A stretch of DNA of 9,501 bases from Rugosibacter sp. (lineage in GTDB: Bacteria; Pseudomonadota; Gammaproteobacteria; Burkholderiales; Rhodocyclaceae): positions 1 through 9,501 of the forward strand of contig JAUSQB010000456.1 of the NCBI GenBank assembly GCA_030652715.1, read 5' to 3'. A program made the position numbers and the translations under genes. Below, in pieces: positions 6,173-9,501 of the stretch (positions are counted from its first letter, which is position 1; every line of letters starts with the position of its first letter). The notes below the pieces were generated by a model, which saw nothing but the letters and a program-made list of their open reading frames with translations, was not told the origin of the DNA and did not search any database.

Positions 6173-6816
6173 GGGTGTCTGATAGATGTTGCCGTGAGCA
6201 GAGGTAGCAAAGGTTTCCAGATATGATCCAAAAGTTTTAGTTGCGCTTGAGCCGTCGGATGCAGACCATCGGCTTGAAAGGCCAGAGCATCAATTGCAAT
6301 GGGTTCCAGTAAAAATGGTAACAAACTTATTTGTTCACGTTTGGCCAAGGTACGAAAGGCCTCTGCAAAATGCTGCGTGTAGTTGTTGCCGTAGTTGGGC
6401 GGCAAGCGCATGCCAACGAGCAGCACACGTGCCTGGTGTTGCTTTGCAGTAGTGATCATCGCGGCAAGATTATCTTGCATTGCCGGAACTGGCAGGCCGC
6501 GCAACCCATCATTGGCGCCCAGGGCGAGGATGACAACGGCTGGTTGAGTTTGCTTCAAGACAGCGGTAAATCGTGCCCGGCCGCCTGCGGTAGTTTCTCC
6601 GCTGATGCTGGCATTGACCACTGTGTAGACAGAACGCTGAGATTTCAGGCGTGCTTCGAGCAGGGCTGGCCAGCTCTCATTAACGGCTATGCCGTAGCCG
6701 ACGGACAGGCTGTCACCAAAAACAAGCACGGGGCGTGGAGTCGCTGCCTCAAGTTGTGTAGCATGCACAGAGAGGCTGATGATCAGCAGAAAAAGGAAAG
6801 AAAGACGTTTGCACAT
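6169..6816 (-). CDS. tesA: Periplasmic acyl-CoA thioesterase I / lysophospholipase L1 / arylesterase (TesA)
   Basis: A 215-residue SGNH hydrolase that cleaves acyl thioesters and esters, exported to the periplasm. Seen: a signal peptide (MCKRLS, then hydrophobic LFLLIISLSV, probable cleavage after VHA at 17-19 or LEAA at 22-25); block I GDSLS with nucleophile Ser36; Gly73 in ISGET; Asn102 in GAND followed by GLRG; and Asp183/His186 in DGLHP. The ATG at 6816 is preferred: the frame is open a further 74 codons, but that part lies opposite the ybbA coding sequence and would bury the signal peptide. No clear ribosome site precedes this ATG. Its start codon overlaps the divergent ybbA start (CATG), and its stop overlaps the cyclase start. 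It leads the minus-strand operon with the cyclase and GNAT genes. Confidence 0.93.
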   Translation of the reverse strand: MCKRLSFLFLLIISLSVHATQLEAATPRPVLVFGDSLSVGYGIAVNESWPALLEARLKSQRSVYTVVNASISGETTAGGRARFTAVLKQTQPAVVILALGANDGLRGLPVPAMQDNLAAMITTAKQHQARVLLVGMRLPPNYGNNYTQHFAEAFRTLAKREQISLLPFLLEPIAIDALAFQADGLHPTAQAQLKLLDHIWKPLLPLLTATSIRHP

Positions 6817-7498
6817 GATAAAAACAAGCCGGATTATTGAATTGCGGACAGTGGGTAAAACCGTACCGAATGGGATGAGTACATTGTCCATTCTGCATGA
6901 TATTTCATTCACCGTGGAAGCAGGCGAAGCAGTCGCTATTGTGGGCGCATCGGGTTCGGGCAAGTCTACCCTGCTGGGGCTGATGGCGGGTCTTGATGTG
7001 CCAACGGCAGGCAGCGTGCGTTTGCTCGATGAAGACATCGGGGCGCTGGATGAAGATGCGCGCGCTGCTTTGCGCGGACGGGTGCTGGGTTTTGTGTTCC
7101 AGTCGTTTCAATTGCTGCCTGCGCTGACCGCGTTGGAAAATGCAATGCTGCCACTGGAACTGGCCGGGCAGTCTGATGCTCGCGCACAGGCCGAAGCCAT
7201 GCTTGTGCGGGTTGGCCTGGGTGCGCGCCTGGCACATTATCCGAAGCATCTATCGGGCGGCGAGCAGCAGCGAGTGGCGCTGGCGCGGGCTTTTGCCATG
7301 CGGCCGCAATTACTGCTGGCCGATGAACCGACGGGCAATCTTGACGCCGCCACCGGTGCACAGATTATTGATCTGATGTTTGCCATGAACGCCGAAGCAG
7401 GGACTACGCTGGTTCTGGTCACTCACGATAGTCAATTGGCAGAGCGTTGTGGCCGCACGTTGCGGCTTGCCGAAGGCCGCCTAGTGGCCACTTCGTGA
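6815..7498 (+). CDS. ybbA: ABC transporter ATP-binding protein (YbbA, MacB/LolD-like family)
   Basis: A 227-residue ATPase subunit that would power an inner-membrane permease of the MacB/LolCDE type. Seen: Walker A GASGSGKST (44-52), Q-loop Gln96 in FQSF, signature LSGGEQQRVALARA (146-159), Walker B LLLADE with EPTGNLD (166-177), and H-loop His204 in VTHD. Length and N-terminus (IIELRTVGK...LSILHDISF) align well with E. coli YbbA if translation starts at the ATG at 6815; an in-frame ATG at 6779 would add 12 residues lying inside tesA. The divergent tesA-ybbA pairing is known from E. coli. There the permease gene ybbP follows ybbA; here no permease follows, and the ybbA end overlaps the convergent hpnE end by 18 nt. 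The transported substrate is unknown; lipid or lipoprotein handling is only a guess. Confidence 0.93.
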   Translation: MIKTSRIIELRTVGKTVPNGMSTLSILHDISFTVEAGEAVAIVGASGSGKSTLLGLMAGLDVPTAGSVRLLDEDIGALDEDARAALRGRVLGFVFQSFQLLPALTALENAMLPLELAGQSDARAQAEAMLVRVGLGARLAHYPKHLSGGEQQRVALARAFAMRPQLLLADEPTGNLDAATGAQIIDLMFAMNAEAGTTLVLVTHDSQLAERCGRTLRLAEGRLVATS

Positions 7499-8779
7499 TC
7501 CGAGCACTGACTGGGCGGCGTTGACGCCGCTTCTCACTGCACCTTCGATGGTTGCGGGATAGTCGCTGGCGACCGAAGGAAGTGCAGAGCCAACATAGTC
7601 CCCCGCCAGCCATAAACCAGGCAACGCAGTTTGCGTGGCGGGGCGATGCAAATTGGGCGTGCAGGCAAATGTGGCGCGTTTTTCGGTAATGGTTTGGGTG
7701 TGCAATGGGGCAGGCAGGTGCGGCACCGATGTCACATTGCGAGCAATGTCGGCATGAATGCGTTGTTCGAGTTCTGCGGCCGACAAATCCAGATGTTGCC
7801 CGCGTGCGCTGATGACTGCTGCGATCAACCCGGCTTGTCCGCACAACTGGCCGCGATCGAACAACCACTGCGCTGTGCCATCGGCCACGCCCAGCATGGG
7901 TTGCGGCAGGCGGATGCTGGCCGGGTAGGCCAGGTAACTGGTGACAATGGGCTCCCAGGTAAAGTGATCTACTTCTGTTTGCAACTCTGGCACTAGCGCA
8001 GCGAGGTGGCAGGCGGCAACAGCCAGCACGACCTGCTTGAACGGCCCTTGGCCATTGATGCGCCAGCCCTGTTCGGTGTGTTGTAAATCGGTAACGCGCC
8101 GACCGCGATGAATGACACTGCCGCGTTGTGTGATAAATGCTGCAGCCGGTTCGGGAAACAGCGCCGATAAATTGACTTGCGGCAGCAGCAAATCGCTGGC
8201 CTCGCGCGACGCGGCAAGGCTGTCTCTGAGCACGTTCGCGAGCACTTGGGCGGATGCGTTTTCGGCCGGTGTATTCAATGCAGCGACGCACAAGGGTTCC
8301 CATAAAAGTCGGCGCTGGCGAGACGGCGTTTTATTTTGTTCCAGCCATGTCGTGACGGTAACGTCAGGCGTGATGCGGAACTGCGTGCGTTGCAATCGGC
8401 GCATGAGATGGACGGCGGCCCATTTTTCGCGCCAGTCAAGACCGGTGGCAAGCAGCAGTGCGGCGAGGGTGTGCAGAGGTGCGGGCAGATGTGGCGCAAC
8501 AAGACGCATCTCGCCGGGAAATTCAAGACGGAGGGCTAAGCGCTTGAGCAGGCGCTGCGGGTCGGCGCCGACAACGCTCATCAGGCGCAGGGTTTCGCTG
8601 TAGGCGCCAAGCAGGATGTGCTGGCCGTTATCGACGGTGAGTCGATCCATCTCGACGGCGCGCGCACGACCGCCAAGGCTGCGTGAGGCTTCAAAAACTT
8701 CTACTGATTGCCCGTTGCAAACGAGTTCGACCGCTGCGGCGAGACCGGCATAACCGGCACCTATGATGGCGATGGTCAT
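7481..8779 (-). CDS. hpnE: Hydroxysqualene dehydroxylase, FAD-dependent (HpnE)
   Basis: A 432-residue flavin amine-oxidase-type protein. HpnE reduces hydroxysqualene to squalene, the last step from farnesyl diphosphate, feeding hopanoid synthesis. Seen: N-terminal dinucleotide-binding motif IGAGYAGLAAA (6-16), EASRSLGGRAR (30-40), VDNGQHILLGAYSETLRL (49-66), which is typical of HpnE, EPLCVAALNTP (161-171), and the C-terminal flavin motif LPGLWLAGDYV (386-396) followed by SDYPATIEGAVRSG (405-418). The ATG at 8779 shares ATGA with the hpnD stop and places the nucleotide-binding fold directly at the N-terminus. The frame is open ten codons further up, inside hpnD, and that extension is rejected. 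Membership in the phytoene desaturase superfamily is sure. The HpnE assignment rests on this and on the hpnD neighbour. Confidence 0.92.
   Translation of the reverse strand: MTIAIIGAGYAGLAAAVELVCNGQSVEVFEASRSLGGRARAVEMDRLTVDNGQHILLGAYSETLRLMSVVGADPQRLLKRLALRLEFPGEMRLVAPHLPAPLHTLAALLLATGLDWREKWAAVHLMRRLQRTQFRITPDVTVTTWLEQNKTPSRQRRLLWEPLCVAALNTPAENASAQVLANVLRDSLAASREASDLLLPQVNLSALFPEPAAAFITQRGSVIHRGRRVTDLQHTEQGWRINGQGPFKQVVLAVAACHLAALVPELQTEVDHFTWEPIVTSYLAYPASIRLPQPMLGVADGTAQWLFDRGQLCGQAGLIAAVISARGQHLDLSAAELEQRIHADIARNVTSVPHLPAPLHTQTITEKRATFACTPNLHRPATQTALPGLWLAGDYVGSALPSVASDYPATIEGAVRSGVNAAQSVLGSRSGH
7514..7531 (+). terminator. GC hairpin just after the ybbA stop, possible terminator
   Basis: GCGGCG-TTGA-CGCCGC (7515-7530) is a perfect 6-bp stem with a 4-nt loop, extendable by a G-T pair. 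It begins 16 nt after the ybbA stop and is followed by TTCTC. It lies inside the hpnE coding sequence and lacks a long T-run, so it could be only a coincidence of codon use, but the position suits a terminator for ybbA. Confidence 0.25.
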
Positions 8780-9501
8780 GCGGTGATCCAGGTTTTTCCA
8801 GCCAGCCACAGCTTGCGCAGCGGCGTGAGCGAGATGCGCTGGTGCAGTACCTGGCAGCCATCGTGCTCGATTTCCGTGAGTAGGGTGCGATAAATGGCGG
8901 CCATGACCAGTCCGGCACGCTGCGCTTTGCGGTCGGCGGCGGGCAATTGGGCCAGTGCCTGAGCGTAAGTGGCCTGCGCACGGTCGATCTGGAATGCCAT
9001 GAGGCGCTGAAAATTGGGTGTGTAACGTGCCTGGAGAATGTCAATTTCTGTCACGTCAAAGCGGGCGAGGTCTTCTTGCGGCAGATAAATGCGGCCGCGT
9101 CGCGCGTCTTCGCCGACATCGCGGATGATGTTAGTGAGTTGAAACGCGAGGCCCAGGTCGTGCGCATATTTCAATGTGCGGCGATCCGTATAGCCAAAAA
9201 TCTCCGCCGCGAGCAAGCCAACAATGCTGGCAACGCGGTAGCAATATAGATGCAGTGCCCGGAAATCGGGGTAACGCACGGCATCAATATCCATTTCCAT
9301 GCCGTCGATGATTTCCAGCAGTTGTTCTTGCGGCAGGGAAAACCTTGTCAGTGCGGTCGCCAGCGCCTGCGTGACCGGATGGCTGGGGTTGCCTGCATAG
9401 AGGTGCGCAATTTCGGTGCGCCACCAGGCGAGTTTGGTGCGCGCCAGATGCGGGTCAGGACATTCGTCGACAATATCGTCGACTTCGCGACAAAAAGCAT
9501 A
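8776..9501 (-). CDS. hpnD: Presqualene diphosphate synthase (HpnD), 5' end cut by window edge
   Basis: Squalene/phytoene synthase family. HpnD joins two farnesyl diphosphates to presqualene diphosphate; HpnC and HpnE then make squalene. The last 241 residues are visible; about 40 N-terminal residues lie past the right edge. Seen: the first Asp-rich motif YAFCREVDDIVDE right at the edge, AWWRTE, HPVTQAL, GMEMDI, RYPDF, YCYRVAS.VGLL, and the second Asp-rich motif in QLTNIIRDVGEDARRGRIYLP (121-141, counting from the edge), with Asp128 and Asp132. REVDDIVDE and the WWR segment fit HpnD rather than HpnC. The stop overlaps the hpnE start by 4 nt, so both are read from one mRNA. In many genomes hpnC lies directly upstream of hpnD, which would be to the right of this window. 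Confidence 0.92.
   Translation of the reverse strand, partial: YAFCREVDDIVDECPDPHLARTKLAWWRTEIAHLYAGNPSHPVTQALATALTRFSLPQEQLLEIIDGMEMDIDAVRYPDFRALHLYCYRVASIVGLLAAEIFGYTDRRTLKYAHDLGLAFQLTNIIRDVGEDARRGRIYLPQEDLARFDVTEIDILQARYTPNFQRLMAFQIDRAQATYAQALAQLPAADRKAQRAGLVMAAIYRTLLTEIEHDGCQVLHQRISLTPLRKLWLAGKTWITA

Noticed and set aside
6817..7038. 74-codon N-terminal extension of tesA
   Set aside because: It is antisense to the start of ybbA, low in complexity, and would place the signal peptide in the middle of the protein.
7419..8303. 294-codon open frame on the minus strand overlapping hpnE in another frame
   Set aside because: Composition is dominated by Arg, His, Ser and Cys with no recognisable motif, while the hpnE frame carries clear flavin-binding motifs.

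Overview
The window looks like ordinary chromosomal DNA from a Gram-negative proteobacterium. A betaproteobacterium of the Nitrosomonadales/Gallionellales type is most likely. This rests on the gene set: an aerobic-type UbiD, TesA divergent from YbbA, and the HpnD-HpnE squalene genes typical of hopanoid producers. It also rests on moderately GC-rich, dense coding with 4-nt start/stop overlaps. The taxonomic guess is inference. No tRNA, rRNA, CRISPR array, insertion sequence or phage gene was seen.

Layout, left to right. (1) The 5' part of a minus-strand bioF-like gene (8-amino-7-oxononanoate synthase, biotin pathway) runs off the left edge. (2) A 355-bp divergent intergenic region (974-1328) holds a perfect GC hairpin that may be a dispersed repeat, two 10-bp perfect palindromes 50 bp apart, and a run of imperfect 10-bp repeats in front of ubiD. 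(3) Plus strand: ubiD (ubiquinone decarboxylase) overlaps by 4 nt a small multi-span membrane protein of unknown function. (4) A hairpin separates this pair from a convergent minus-strand block, read right to left: tesA (periplasmic thioesterase/lysophospholipase), a class III nucleotidyl cyclase with a C-terminal hemerythrin-like domain, a stand-alone GNAT acetyltransferase, and, after a 127-bp gap, a YgiD-like extradiol dioxygenase. (5) Plus strand: ybbA, an ABC transporter ATPase whose start codon overlaps the divergent tesA start codon. (6) Minus strand from the right edge: hpnD (partial) and hpnE, overlapping by 4 nt. The end of hpnE overlaps the end of ybbA tail to tail by 18 nt.

Functionally the window combines cofactor synthesis (biotin, ubiquinone), isoprenoid-lipid synthesis (farnesyl diphosphate to squalene through HpnD/HpnE, with the HpnC step outside the window), and a signalling cluster. 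The most interesting item is the cyclase. Its catalytic domain keeps the metal-binding and transition-state residues and carries the Thr variant of class IIIb enzymes. Its hemerythrin domain keeps five of the seven usual iron ligands but has Ala and Gln at the other two. It is coupled by start/stop overlap to tesA upstream and directly abuts or overlaps a Pat-like protein acetyltransferase downstream, which suggests, without proof, a cAMP/acyl-transfer signalling unit.
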